DNA from: Rhabditophanes sp. KR3021
Lineage: Eukaryota; Nematoda; Chromadorea; Rhabditida; Alloionematidae
DNA length: 64,000 nucleotides
Direction of reading: 5' to 3'
Assembly: GCA_963281155.1 (NCBI GenBank)
Contig: CAUJLY010000001.1
Location: 4,526,001-4,590,000 of the forward strand
Within the stretch, counting starts at the first letter, position 1. Every line of letters starts with the position of its first letter. Shown here piece by piece: positions 38,795 to 50,215 of the stretch. The notes beneath the pieces are model-generated. The model saw only the letters and a list, made by a program, of their open reading frames with translations, did no database searches and was not told the DNA's origin. The translations under genes were made by a program, and so were the position numbers.

Positions 38795-40010
38795 ATGAAT
38801 GATCAAATTGCATCTAATGGCATGTTTGGAAGAAGCTTCGATCATCAAACTATGGTTAATAGTTACGATAAAAATATGGTTTCTAAGTTAAATCAAAAGA
38901 TTAGACAACATTCGATCCCAAATCATGCTCAAAATATTTACCCAAATTACAATCAAGCTGCTCACAATCGTTCATTCTCTTATGCAAATCATATCCACAA
39001 ATGTGCCTAATGAGCAACCAAGTTTAAATGGAAATTTCACATTTAATAGACAATTCTTTTTAAATGCATCTAATCTGCAAAAACCAAGTAGTGATCATTA
39101 TTTGGTCATGAAAACCAAAATATCTTTGAATTGTTTGGTGAAAATGGAAATCTTAGAAGAAGTTTAAATTTGCCGCGATTTCCTATGATACCCTGTAATT
39201 TCATGAACCATCAAAATACATATGATATTGATAGACGTCAGCAGCACAACAACTTTTGTCTTGATAATGAAACTCCTCGAAATCAATTTAATCGTTCTGA
39301 TTGCCATAACCCACAATTATTCAATTTAAGACACAACACTGCAAATAATACGTATGCTAACGATACAGGTCTAATGAACAGCCAGTATTACAATGCAGTT
39401 TTCCGTGGTGCCAACAATTCCACTGTGATCAATAATTTTCAAGGAGCCTATGATCCCAACTTTTTCCAAAATACCGCTCATAACAACAATCGTTGTCCAA
39501 AAATTAAAAAAAGTAAAACTAATTCATCAAAAAGACGAAAAAGCGGAAAGATAAAGAAAAAAGCTTGTGCTAATAATGATTATTTGCATTCAAATATGGG
39601 GCCGAAAAATTTATTACGTAATTCAAATGTCCCAATTAATGAGTTTAGTTATTCTGAAAGAATCGCATATTATTCTGGAAATGATAATACATTGCAAAGT
39701 AACATCTATGAGCCAGAAGTTAATAGCAATTATGTCCAAGCTCATAATATTAACCTACCGTATATTTCCAAGAATCAACCCGGTTTGGGGCACAATGATG
39801 ATGTCAATAATAATCATAATGGATTTGAGCACATCAATGGTCACGTATGTAACAACAATCAACATCCTACTTTGCAATTTGCAGTAATAATGTTGGAAAC
39901 AACTCAGATTCACAAAACTATCTATTAAACTTTGATAATGGAGTTCAACTTAAGCAGCTAATTTTACTAATCAAACAGATAACTCAAATTATGTCCAAAA
40001 TAACTATTAA
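38795..40010 (+). pseudogene. Asn-rich low-complexity gene with broken frames
   Basis: Starts MNDQIASNGMFGRSFDH and continues as Asn/Gln/His/Tyr-rich, prion-like sequence, with one strongly basic block at about 39510-39570 (KKSKTNSSKRRKSGKIKKK) that looks like a nuclear localisation signal. Composition stays constant across several frame changes, near 38985, 39113, 39883 and 39960, ending in an Asn-rich NFTNQTDNSNYVQNNY. Three changes are repaired by adding one base, two of them in A-runs. No family recognised. It may be a rapidly evolving gene, a pseudogene or an assembly with uncorrected indels. Confidence 0.5.
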
Positions 40011-40570
40011 ATATCCCATCATTTCATTCGCCCTAAAACAATTCCTCCACTTCTCAAAATGGAAATACAATCAGCAATCTGGTTGTTTCTTCCCTTACTC
40101 AATTTTATTAAAAATAATGTCTAATAAAAGCAAAAAACATCTTTATTTGAAAAACTTAGGTTCAAACATTTTATTCTAATATCATAAATTAGGTTTCGTA
40201 TTTATATTCTCAAATTGCATGGATACTTGCTTGTATTTCTTTGAAATGACTTTCATTTAAATATGATTTTTTGTGAGCATTCTATGTTTCCTTGTGTTTT
40301 ATAGCATAAAGCTTATATCAAGTGCGTCATAAATTTACCTAATTTTATTCTATTTCCCTTAATTTGTATTATCACTTATATCAATAATTGTTGTTTAGAT
40401 TACAACATAATCTATTAAATATTTTAATGTTACGTTCCAAAGCACATAATTAATCCCGAGGTAGGCAGGAATTAAATTTTAAACAAAATAAATATGTACG
40501 TCTGGTTAATTCATATAATTCTTTTCAGTAAGATATATCCTTAATAATATTTGTTGCTTTATGTAATAGC
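40011..40570. other. Intergenic, no supported gene
   Basis: AT-rich spacer before the next 7TM gene. Short open frames only. Confidence 0.45.
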
Positions 40571-41587
40571 ATGGTTGATATATATTTAGTAATTAATATA
40601 GTTTCTGTCATTTTTTCAATAATCTTAAATTCCCTTGTTTTATACACTGAAGTAAAATGCAATAGCAATAAAAAATTTGGATTGTTAAATTATGCTATTA
40701 TTTGCCAAATGCTTTTCAATTTACTTTATGCTATAAGCTCATTCTTTGGTAAAATTGATCTGATTGTTTATAATAAAGCAATTCTAGTCAATTTAACCTA
40801 CAATTACTATTATGGTTTTTCAATTTTACAATGTAAATATCTAGTTAGTATGTTAGGTTTTCTATTGGCATTAAACTTTAGTATCAACGCTATACTTTGT
40901 TATATACGTTACACTTGTATTTATGATCTTAAAAATAAAACTTTCCTGCGTATTTTTTTGCGCATACTTTTTAAATTTATATCACCAGTGACGTATTGCA
41001 TATTTCTATATGGCGCATTAAACACTGATTTACCTAAGGGATATTTATATGAATTGAGCCTGAAAAATGAAAACAATTCTGCATTTATCTCACCAAATAC
41101 GACAACTCTTCAAATTGATATGGTAAATTTTAACAATTGACTGATTCCAAATAAATTAATTTTGTAGCAAGGGAACATTTTCTACCTTTTTGCACTAAAA
41201 ACAATACTGATGATATTTATAACTTATCTGATTTCATTTGTGTACTTATATAAGTATCGTAAAAACAATTCAAGGAATACACGAAACCTCTCTGAATGGG
41301 AAATGCAGAAAGATGCCGAATATCTTAATATGATGTTTTGTCAGGTATTAGCTCCGGGAATATTTGCCACGTGCACAATAATTGTCGCTGTGATATCAGT
41401 ATTGTCTAATTCAAAATCTAGACATGACGTGAGCTATTTTGTTATTGCGTTGCCAATGACAGCATTCCTATCTCCATTAATGTACCTAATGTTTCTGAAA
41501 AAAAGCAGACCTATTATTCAAAAACACAATACGGTTATTGTTAAAACAACTTCCAATATAAATTCATCTAATATCAACAACTCGTGA
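40571..41587 (+). CDS. Serpentine 7TM chemoreceptor, str/srd-like
   Basis: Exons 40571-41122 and 41168-41587 give 323 aa, the usual size. The 45-bp intron is phase 0. Seven hydrophobic segments are visible, with the first at residues 5-25 (LVINIVSVIFSIILNSLVLY). The late motif CQVLAPGIFATCTIIV and the last helix with LPMTAFLSPLMYLMFLKKSR match the str/srd/srh superfamily pattern (Q-x-L-x-P and P-x-x-Y before a basic tail). Asn-rich C-tail. Function: predicted odorant receptor, by family only. Confidence 0.82.
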
Positions 41588-41947
41588 ATATTTGTTATCC
41601 AAATGAAGTAAAATTAGTATAAATATTTATAAAGAAAAAAATTTTTAACAATTAAAATCCTTGAGGATGTTTAACATACTTTGTCAAAAAAATGTATGAT
41701 TCTATGTATCAAAAACGAATATATGCTGTTACTACTAACCATTTATTCAATTGAAACCTATCTACATGAGTAAATATTAAAAAGATCGCACATAAAATTT
41801 AGCTTGCAGAAAACTGATCGGAAAATATTTAATAAATGAATTAGCTTAGTAATATAATTTAGATTATTTTTGCAAACAGAGATGAGTTATACGCAAGTAC
41901 TTTCTTACAAATTAAATTAATATTTAAATTTTATGTTGGGCTGGAAC
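41588..41947. other. Intergenic, no supported gene
   Basis: AT-rich spacer between the 7TM gene and the transposon end. Nothing seen. Confidence 0.45.
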
Positions 41948-42490
41948 TACAGTGCCCAAAAAAAGTTTACGACATGTCATGTTTTTGTCGTAACTTTTTT
42001 TCCTCTTCACCAAATCGCCTAATATTTTTAGCATAGGATTTGCCTAATCACAGTGTACATGTATATAAATTTATAGAACGTTGACACAGGTATTTATTGA
42101 CTTATACTAAAACAACACAAAAAAAGTATACGACACTTTGGAAAAAATGATGATACTCTGCGAAAAACACTCAACACTCGTTGGAGCGGTGATTTCGCGG
42201 GTAAAGTTTCCATTCATTCTTATTATTCACAAGCAACTCATTTGCTATATTTTTTGCATCTAATCATGGGAAGGGGTAAGATGCTAACCCAATATGAGAT
42301 TGGGCAAATTCTGGCCTTCAATGCTGATGGAATCAACGTTAGTGAAATTTCAAGAAGGCTAAACAGGTCCAGGTGTGTTATTAGTACTTTGATCCCGGGC
42401 CCAGCCAACTACGGCAAGAAAAGTCAACTGGAAGGCCAAAATTGTCATCTGATAGAACAGTGGCAATATACGTTTAATTGAGTTTTTCAT
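41948..42490 (+). mobile_element. Truncated Tc1-like transposon, 5' part
   Basis: The left end begins at a TA dinucleotide (41948) with CAGTGCCCAAAAAAAGTTTACGACAT-type sequence, as Tc1-family termini do. A second, similar copy, CAAAAAAAGTATACGACACT, lies about 165 bp inside. This matches the IR/DR layout, in which each end has two transposase-binding repeats. An inverted copy, GTCGTAACTTTTTTT, lies at 41986-42000. The transposase start follows. I could not find a right terminal repeat in the next kilobase, so the element is truncated on its 3' side. Confidence 0.72.
42265..42477 (+). pseudogene. Tc1-like transposase, N-terminal HTH fragment
   Basis: MGRGKMLTQYEIGQILAF and NVSEISRRLNRSRCVISTLI form the first paired-like helix-turn-helix of a Tc1 transposase. 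After NYGKK the frame breaks. Restoring one A lets it continue into STGRPKLSSDRTVAIYV (the GRPR-like hinge), then a stop at 42475. The second HTH and the DDE catalytic domain are absent. Non-functional. Confidence 0.85.
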
Positions 42491-42618
42491 AGAATTCATA
42501 TGTGTGAAATGACTAATTATTTAAATGATGTATCTTGTTGCAATAGATTCATTTGTTTAAGAGATTATTTTATAAAAGAAGGTGTTTATTAAGTTAATGG
42601 TTAAAAAAGAGTTTCTGA

Positions 42619-44326
42619 TTATTTTGAATATTCTTTTTTGCACAAATCACAGCTCCAATCGTTTTCAGGAACACTTTTCAGTGGTATTGGTAAGCAATAA
42701 AGATGGTAGGCTAAATTACAAATAAATATTACTAGTCGAATTATTCAAGAATGCTGCGAAAGCATCTACACCTATACATCATGTACATAGATATAGCTAT
42801 TCTCGCGGCAATTTTTTAATTTTTAGTAGTTTACAAACAAATACAAGAGTATTTGAATAGAATCTATATATATTGTCAGGAATTGTGTCTTACCATGGTC
42901 GCATCCATCACAGAATAAGAGTTGAGAATCGTCAGAGTTTGAATTTGAGTCGCTGATTCCGCATATAGTGCAGGATTTGCATGATATACAATGCCACCCA
43001 TGCTTCAAAGCTGATTTTATGATATTTTCTGTAAACGATGCACAACTTGGGTGAACACTTCTACAAAAATAAATTAATGTTATATCAAACTTATTGCTTG
43101 TATTTCAGGGTTTAGAGTGTTCAAAATAAAACTATATGTCTTATTTTGTCCAATATGCCCAAACATTTGCAGTGGAAACAAAAATAATAAAGTGCATAAG
43201 ATTTTCAGTTTCTTATAGGACAATAACCCTAAATAAAAATTGACCACGTACCTGCCGCAGTCGTGACACCCTATCAGGATCTCGGCCTTTCCGCTCTTCT
43301 TGTTTTTTTTCTTGGTGCCAGAGCAGTAATCGCAAGTTGTTGAAATATTGACTACAGGATCAATTACTAAAAAACTGTTTTATAATGGCGGTGATATTAA
43401 ACTTTTTAATAAACAACAAATAGGTTAGGAAACATTGCAACATAGATTGAAAAAATAAAACTATTTAACACTCTCAAATATTACTTCACAAAATCTATTA
43501 ACAAGGATAATTACTTAAAATCATGCTCCCACAAGATCTTTTGCTTAATCATTTATAAGACTTACTAGATGGGTCAATTACATTTGGTGTATCAGGATGT
43601 ACATGAAGCCTATGGTAGCTGAGACCTGGTCTAGACTTGTATTTCGCTCCACAAACTAAAACACGACTTTAATTAATGTGATGGTTTAATCAAACCAACC
43701 TTGGCAAATAAATGGTTTTTCTGGGGAGGTAATAGATTCAACTCTGACAACTGATGAGCTAGCGGCATCTTTATTAGCTTTCTTATGATTTCCTCTACCC
43801 TTTCCCTTTCCAGGCTTTTTCTTTTTGTTGGCATACTCATCCTCATCTGACAACATATCTTTCTCGTAATCCATTTCTTCGAAATCCATAGGTTCTTCGT
43901 ATTTAACAGGAGCTGAGCGCGAAGAACTTACAACAGGAATTGGTGCAATAATGGGTTCGGAGACTGGCGGAGTAACGAGTGGGGTAGGTACTGTCAAGAC
44001 GTCTCCTATCCCGCGATTACAACTCACAAAATACTTCAGCTCAATTTGATCCGAAGAAGGGTGCTTGGATTTATGCCATCTTTTAGAAGCATACGAACAA
44101 ATCTAAATGCAGCCAATAATTAGCTTAAAAACAACTTAATATAATTTACCTGACCATGCCCAGTACCATGAAAACGATGGGCAACGTTTCTGATTATTTT
44201 GCCAGGTCTCTCAACGATACCAGTTTGAAAGTTAATAACTGGTGGATTTTGTTGTCGTTGAAGTTGAACTCTATGATTCCATAGCACACAGTTAGAAATA
44301 TAATCTTTATAAGTCCCAATACTCAT
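42619..44326 (-). CDS. dpff-1: DPF/requiem-family chromatin reader (double PHD fingers)
   Basis: Exons 44326-44150, 44102-43700, 43655-43566, 43366-43252, 43060-42894 and 42710-42619 give 347 aa. DPF proteins are subunits of SWI/SNF-type (BAF) complexes and read acylated or methylated histone H3. The N-terminal requiem domain has YKDYISNCVLWNHRVQLQR, FQTGIVERPGK and GTGHGQ. A basic, acidic linker with KKKKPGKGKGRGNHKKANK follows. One C2H2 Kruppel-type finger (CQVCGAKYKSRPGLSYHRLH) precedes PHD1 (CDYCSG, GCHDCGRSVHPSC) and PHD2 (CKSCTICG, LLFCDGCDHAYHLYC, WSCDLC). All zinc ligands are present. All five acceptors are TAG. Confidence 0.92.
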
Positions 44327-44511
44327 TATTAGAAATAATGCTTAGTGATAAATCGGGAGTTAATGAATGCAATGCCACTTTATGGATCGTTTTGTTTTGG
44401 AACGATGACGTTGTCTTGACACGACTGTAATTAGATGGCGGAATGAGCGGAAAAATATGTGTGTATTATAACACACCGCTAATATTAATTATTTCTTATC
44501 AGTAACCAAAA

Positions 44512-45675
44512 ATGCCTAGTGATTCAGGATTATTCGAGTGGGTATCTAAGCGAGATAATATTGTGCAACTAGCTTCCGGTCGGTCTATGAAAGCTCTTGC
44601 CGAAGCTTTGTCGCAAAGTATCACAACCAAGGATGCTGAAACCAAATTTAAAGACATTTTTGAGAAATCTAAAACATCCGATGATCCGTTAAGCATTATT
44701 GTTGATTATTTTAAATGGTTTGAAAATGTCTTTACCACTGGTAAGCAAAAAACATTGTATCCTTTGTTATGGAGAGCTCTGAATTATTACTCAAATCTTA
44801 CCAGTTTTGAGAACGATGAAAGGTTAATTAATTTGTGGATAAAATTATGCCATTGTTACCCATCAAGAGCTTTAGCTATTATGGAATGTGCATTTACCAA
44901 AGGGGTAGGAAGATTAAGTGCTTCTTTTTATATCGCCTGGTCTCAAATTTATGAAAACTGGGGAAGCACTTCCAAAGCGAGAGAGATTCTGTTTCTTGGC
45001 AAAAATATCTATAAAGCAACACCAATTGATTCATTTAATTTAGCTTCAGATCATATGGAATACAGGTCCATGTTGAAGTTTTTAAACCCAACTGATGAGA
45101 ACTCTGATATGGAGAGTGATAGTACGGAAGACACTGTCATTGATATTAATCAGCGTTTTAAAAGAAATGTTTTAGGAAATCTCAGGGGAAGAAATTCAAT
45201 ATGCAAGGTAACTAAGGTTCAAACTCTCAAGATGAAGCCATTACAAAAGATTAATACCTGTGAAAAGTTTAAAGTGTTTCGAGATGTTGATAGAAGCCAA
45301 GCGGCTATCATTAAGCATGGCGACACTACTGATTATGACAACCTTGAGAATGATGCAGAATTTCAGGAGCTATTCGGATCCACAGAAAAAATAAAATCAG
45401 GACATTCAATTTCGGTTTTTGATAATGAAAACCAAGCTAAAGGGAATGGAGGAATTCAAAGTATCAAAAAAGATACTATCAAAGAATTTGATGTCTATTT
45501 TTCGGACGAAGAACAACCAACCAAACCAATTAAAAAAAAGGGAAAAAAAGTTTTGAAGGAATATAAAAGCGAAAAGAAATATTTAGTGCGAAGGATGGGG
45601 ACTAAAATTTTATTCAATCAAAAAGTTAGTGTTTCAGAACATTTTATTCAAACCACTGACATCATAATGAATTAA
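44512..45675 (+). CDS. Mad3/BubR1-like spindle checkpoint protein, no kinase domain
   Basis: A single exon encodes 387 aa. Residues about 50-190 form the Mad3/BUB1 TPR-like domain: DDPLSIIVDYFKWFENVF, a long helix, AFTKGVGRLSASFYIAWSQI and WGSTSKAREILFLG. The N-terminal helix-loop reads WVSKRDNIVQLASGRS, which aligns with the WELSKENVQPL-type segment of BubR1, but KEN has become KRDN. No KEN occurs anywhere else. The C-terminal half is disordered, with SISVFDNE and FDVYFSDEE, which faintly resemble cyclin/Cdc20-binding ABBA motifs. No kinase domain follows, so it is Mad3 (SAN-1)-like rather than BUB1. It is head-to-head with the DPF gene, with 185 bp between start codons. Confidence 0.82.
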   Translation: MPSDSGLFEWVSKRDNIVQLASGRSMKALAEALSQSITTKDAETKFKDIFEKSKTSDDPLSIIVDYFKWFENVFTTGKQKTLYPLLWRALNYYSNLTSFENDERLINLWIKLCHCYPSRALAIMECAFTKGVGRLSASFYIAWSQIYENWGSTSKAREILFLGKNIYKATPIDSFNLASDHMEYRSMLKFLNPTDENSDMESDSTEDTVIDINQRFKRNVLGNLRGRNSICKVTKVQTLKMKPLQKINTCEKFKVFRDVDRSQAAIIKHGDTTDYDNLENDAEFQELFGSTEKIKSGHSISVFDNENQAKGNGGIQSIKKDTIKEFDVYFSDEEQPTKPIKKKGKKVLKEYKSEKKYLVRRMGTKILFNQKVSVSEHFIQTTDIIMN

Positions 45676-46089
45676 AATGATAATGATTTACTTGATTACA
45701 ACAATTTATTAAATTGAATTGCATTTTTGATTAAATAAATTTTTATTTCTACTAATGTTAAACTGTTGATTTAAACCGCAAGCCCTCCTCAAACTAAGCT
45801 GCCAAGACATTGACCTACAGATTCCCGTCACGGAAACCAGCGACAAATTTATTTATATTTCAAATAATAGGTACTTCAAAATTAGTTTAATGAAAAAAAT
45901 CAACCTTGATAACAACTTTAAAAAACTAACCAAATACATCATTATTTCCAAAATAAAAACCTGCTTTGAGTGAGCATGCGTTGTTAACTAAATAGTATCA
46001 TAAAAGCAACTTTCATATTGAAAACTTAGTAAACAACATCGACTAACTTATTTTATATTTCGAAATTAATATATAGAACAATCAGACAA
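45676..46089. other. Intergenic, no supported gene
   Basis: Non-coding spacer between the Mad3-like gene and the CX-module gene. No feature seen. Confidence 0.45.
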
Positions 46090-47002
46090 ATGATTATAAA
46101 CAAACTTACGATCTTAATAATGCCTTTATTAATAAAATTGGGTGTTGCAAAAGGTGGGCATGGTGGTTTTCATGGCGGAAGAGGCTTTTCATCCGCAAGA
46201 TCTTCAGGCCATCACTCGAGTGGCAGCTTCCATGCTCGCGGAACTACCTATTACGGATATAGCCATTATTATTACGGCGGTTCTGTGACTCACTACGATT
46301 CAGGGTAATTTTATAAACTTTTTTTAAATCTTTTTATTTTAACTAATTTATTTGTAGAAGCCTTACTAGTAGTCCAGGGTTCTCAACAACTACTTTCAAA
46401 GAAAAGGCATTCATTACATCATTGTCTCCGACAAATGGAACTTTAACTTTTGCAAATAATCACGCGTTAATAAAAGATGAAAATGTACCCTTTGATGTCG
46501 GCAACACTACTTATTACTGGGTAAATAATAGCAATACTGAAGGTAATATTAAATGCTTGATGCCATATGACAAATTAAACAACAATTATGTTGCTTACAA
46601 TTCAATTCAAAACTCCAATAGTTTGTTCGCACTTTTAATGTTCAAAAACACCTCAAAGCCAAACGCTGTATACTGGAATTGTAAAAATAATACCGAAAGT
46701 TGTTGTGGCATGGAATGTTGTCCGAATAATTTGCATGAAGTTGAGGACGGAGCTATTTTGTAGGTCAAAATATTGTTTATTAAAATTAATTATTTCAACT
46801 TGTTTTCAGCTCTGCGTTTGTTTTAATTTTTCTTTTGGCGTTCCTTAGTTGTTGCCTGTATGATTCTTGTATTATTCATTATCGAAACTGTCAATCTGTC
46901 AGAAAAAATGAACAGACTAATAAATCACTAGTCGAAACCAATTTTCCACCTCAAATTCCGCAGAATCAACCAAATTATCCTTTACCCGCAAATAATGCAT
47001 AG
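46090..47002 (+). CDS. CX-module type I membrane protein (nematode family)
   Basis: Exons 46090-46304, 46358-46759 and 46810-47002 give 269 aa. A signal peptide (residues 1-20) is followed by a Gly/His/Ser/Tyr-rich stretch (GGHGGFHGGRG, YYGYSHYYYGG). The CX module starts around YYWVNN and ends in VYWNCKNNTESCCGMECCPN, the double CC pattern that defines the family. One transmembrane helix (FVLIFLLAFLSCCLY) spans the membrane and a short Pro/Asn-rich tail is cytoplasmic. CX modules are known from nematodes, and their function is unknown. The presence of this gene supports a nematode source. Confidence 0.85.
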
Positions 47003-47414
47003 TAAAAACCAAAAATATAATTCAATTAGATAATATAAAAACTAACACACTTCACTGTAATAATAATCACCAGAATATCATGATAGTTCAATTATTTCAT
47101 GTGTTTTCTAAATATTAATTAGTATTTACATGTTTTGCTAAGTTGAAATTTATCAATGATTCTGATATTATTGATACGTCAGAATTTATCATAATTATTC
47201 TCGATATATGTATGAACTTAAAAATGATAAATTGCCCTCAATAATATATGCAATTATAAAGTTTAAAAAGTAATGCTTTTGTGTACTTAGTTTATACTAG
47301 AGAACTATACAATTATGAACATTATATTTATTAAAAGTGACTATTAAATTAGATTGGTAATTAGAAGTGAATTTTTCAAAAAAGAACATTATTAATTATT
47401 GTTTTCGAAATTTG
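47003..47414. other. Convergent intergenic region
   Basis: AT-rich 3' region shared by the CX-module gene and the sra-like receptor. Nothing else seen. Confidence 0.5.
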
Positions 47415-48486
47415 TTACCAGCCGCTGTTTTTATATACCGCAAAGTAGTCATTTCCATTACCCAAAGGTGATATTTTTTGCTTTTTGAACTTCTCCAACT
47501 TCTTCTCAACCAACCAAATAGTTGCCAATGCCTTCGAAATCGGTTCACAAAAACTCAAAATAACGGCACAATAAAGTAATATATACACAGGAATAATATA
47601 GGCTGATAATTCTTTATCAAATGCGAAGTCTCTGTTGTTATTGTAAATTGTGTTTCCTATTGTTAGAACTAAGTATGTGTTAACGCTCAAATCAACACAA
47701 TATAGCATACTTAAGATTGCAACGGTTTTTGATGAATTGATAAGTTCAATAAGTTGAAATTTAACTGTTAAGCGATTATTTTGTAATTGAACAACTTTGA
47801 ATTTTTTCAACAAAATTTTTGAATAAACATATACTGCAATAGACAAAACAAACGTCAAAAGACAAATTGGCAATTCAAGAGTAAAATAACTATCGGGAGT
47901 TGCTACTTTACTATTTAAAGAGTTGCAGTAGGCCATCGTTTTATTCGAATTTAAGGTATCGCCATCTGATAATAAGTAAATGAATTTTGAGACAGGTGAA
48001 TACCACTAAAAATATTTCATAAGCTACAATAAAGTACAAACTTACTATCCCAACAATTGGAATAAAAAAAAACACTTTGAACGATTTTTTTTCATATGTC
48101 TCGAAAATTAAGACTGATAATATTCTTTCCAAGCATATTAGTAAGAAAATATAAAGAATTGTACCGATTGGACCGCCATTTATTTGACTTATAATTTTGC
48201 AATGCGCAAATTCTTGAAGATATGAGCATTTATTTACGGCAAAAATGGCTTGAGTTAAAAACCGAATGGCTCTATAAGTAGTTCCAAAAGACCTTGCCCA
48301 GAATGAAAAATGAAGACTCAAAATCAGTATCCGCAAATGAACGTGAAATATGTTGAATTTTACAATCAAATAAGAAACCAAAAATAAGCCACTAATACAG
48401 AGTAAGTTTTGTATAATCAAAAATATCCATATAATTATTATACCTGTATTACCATTTGTATTTTTTGCATCCTCACAAACATCCAT
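47415..48486 (-). CDS. Serpentine 7TM chemoreceptor, sra/srab-like
   Basis: Exons 48486-48046 and 48005-47415 give 343 aa. The 40-bp intron (48045-48006, GTAAGT to TTTTAG) is itself open and hydrophobic, so an intron-retaining reading looks plausible. Splicing, however, gives a continuous frame into KTMAYCNSLNSK and a normal family length. Seven segments are visible. The ICLERILSV motif after helix 3 and LTVKFQLIELINSSK before helix 6 match the sra/srab pattern (ERxxA and RYQxxEN). Confidence 0.82.
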
Positions 48487-49128
48487 GATAGAATGTAAAT
48501 GTATCTTAGCCTCAAATAAGGAAATAACTTTTTTAATTCAATCCACTTATAAGTATTAATTAGAAATTGGGTAGGTGATTTAATAACACTTAATTATATT
48601 TTAGTTTTACTAATTGATATTAAAACATCTAAGGTAAAAGTCTTAATTTATAAAACGCAGCTGAGTTAAGTCATAAAAAATCATACCTGCCTTCTCAGGT
48701 GATACTTTTTATCAGAGTCCACAATTATGGATATGAACGATAATGTTGAATATAGATAATGGCAAATGTCATAATAACTTTAATTCTGTAATATTTAGAA
48801 GGTATAAGGAAAGTACGACATCAGAACTATGTTATTTAAATTATGGCTATGTTTTAAAACATCAAGACCAAATTTGATTCCATGAATTGCTGATTGAATA
48901 GTTATTGAGAGTACTAATATAATTGAAAACCCTTCATTTAAAAGTATTAATATAATTAATTAATTCAAGCAACTTAAATGTATTATTTTGTACACATAAA
49001 TAATTTGAATACTTAAAACTGCAAAGATTGATAAGCGAGTTATTTTTAACAAGTTGCCTGTCTGGTTTTGCATGTACATGTCTTTTTATGAACAGATGTT
49101 ACAATTGATTTGAACAATCAACAGTGTG
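48487..49128. other. Divergent promoter region
   Basis: Non-coding DNA between the sra-like gene and TMEM231. The only motif I recognise is the X-box at its right edge. Confidence 0.45.
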
Positions 49129-49142
49129 GTTGCCATAGAAAC
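49129..49142 (+). promoter_or_regulatory. X-box (RFX/DAF-19 site) of TMEM231
   Basis: GTTGCCATAGAAAC fits the X-box consensus GTHNYYATRRNAAC at every position and lies 52 bp upstream of the TMEM231 ATG. Expected to drive expression in ciliated neurons. Confidence 0.88.
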
Positions 49143-49193
49143 GATATTATTTAAGCACTAATAAATAAGATACATTTTTATTATTTGTTTAAA

Positions 49194-50138
49194 ATGTCTT
49201 ATTTGACCGAAATATACGCAGAACCTATTTATAAAAAATATTACAGTTCTTCTATATCTGTTGCAAATTGGATTAGGTTAAATTGTAAACTCATTTCATT
49301 GTTGTTGCCTTTAATTCTATCAATTGCTACCTATGGTTTTTGGCAAAAGACATCAATATTTAGAGAGCAACCAAAAATTACTTACACACATGAACATGCA
49401 TTTTTCCTTGAAAATGTGGATTCTAAAGAAACATTTTATTGGACATCACTGCCAATTCTTAATGAACTATTACCAGGTCAGGAGATACTACCCAACTTTG
49501 AGTATTTTGAAGATGATTTTGATAAGGACAAGAAAGTTGATAATTACAATTTCAATATTGCTTTCAATTTTTCTAAAAATTTTACCGTTCAACGATTGCA
49601 ATATTTTATAGTGTTTAATGTTTCATTGGATTACAGAATAAATTTTAACTATCAGGCAGTGCTAAGAGGAGATATTGATTTATTACGAAATTGCAATGAA
49701 ATTAAAGTTTACGGTGACTTAAAAATTTCTTCTGCCAAAGATATATTTGATATGTTTGATTTGCCAATTATATTACCAATTTATACAAATGAAACAGGTG
49801 CAACAATATCACTAAATGAATTTAAAAATCGGCTGCGAAAACAAAATTATGAATTGAATTTAAAAAGGTAAAAATAAATTAATAAACTAAGCATTTACGC
49901 TTTTAGATATTCAACAGAGTGCTCCTCCAGTAATATTAATAACGTTTTCAATATTGAAATGGATTATTCAATTTTGGATCAAATTATCAGTTACAGATCA
50001 AATGTTATAGAACTGGTTAAATGGGCATTTATACAATATATTGCATTTGCAATTTTGATAAGAGCCATATGCCATCAATTAATTGGATTTCTATGCCGTA
50101 ATCATTATATCGCAGTTATGGATGAAAATTTAATGTAA
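49194..50138 (+). CDS. tmem-231: Ciliary transition-zone protein TMEM231
   Basis: Exons 49194-49867 and 49907-50138 (39-bp intron) give 301 aa. I chose the ATG at 49194, since the open frame upstream has no other ATG. TMEM231 is part of the MKS/B9 module that gates membrane entry into cilia. Features: N-terminal block SYLTEIYAEPIYKKYYSS, first membrane helix (KLISLLLPLILSIATYGFW), the family motif GFWxKxxxxxEQP (residues about 48-61), a large extracellular domain with NFNIAFNFSKN, and a second helix near the C-terminus (EFVKWA-like region VELVKWAFIQYIAFAILI is seen here as ELVKWAFIQYIAFAILI). Ends with MDENLM. Convergent with the amidase gene, 77 bp away. Confidence 0.92.
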
Positions 50139-50215
50139 TTCCTTTTAAATATAAAATATTTTTGTAGCAACATTTATTTAATTATGGTCGGATTAACGAT
50201 ATTAAATTTAATAAA

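Noticed and set aside
48006..48045. Retention of the sra-like receptor intron as coding sequence
   Set aside because: The intron is open and hydrophobic, but retention leads to a stop soon after, while splicing gives a full-length 343-aa receptor.
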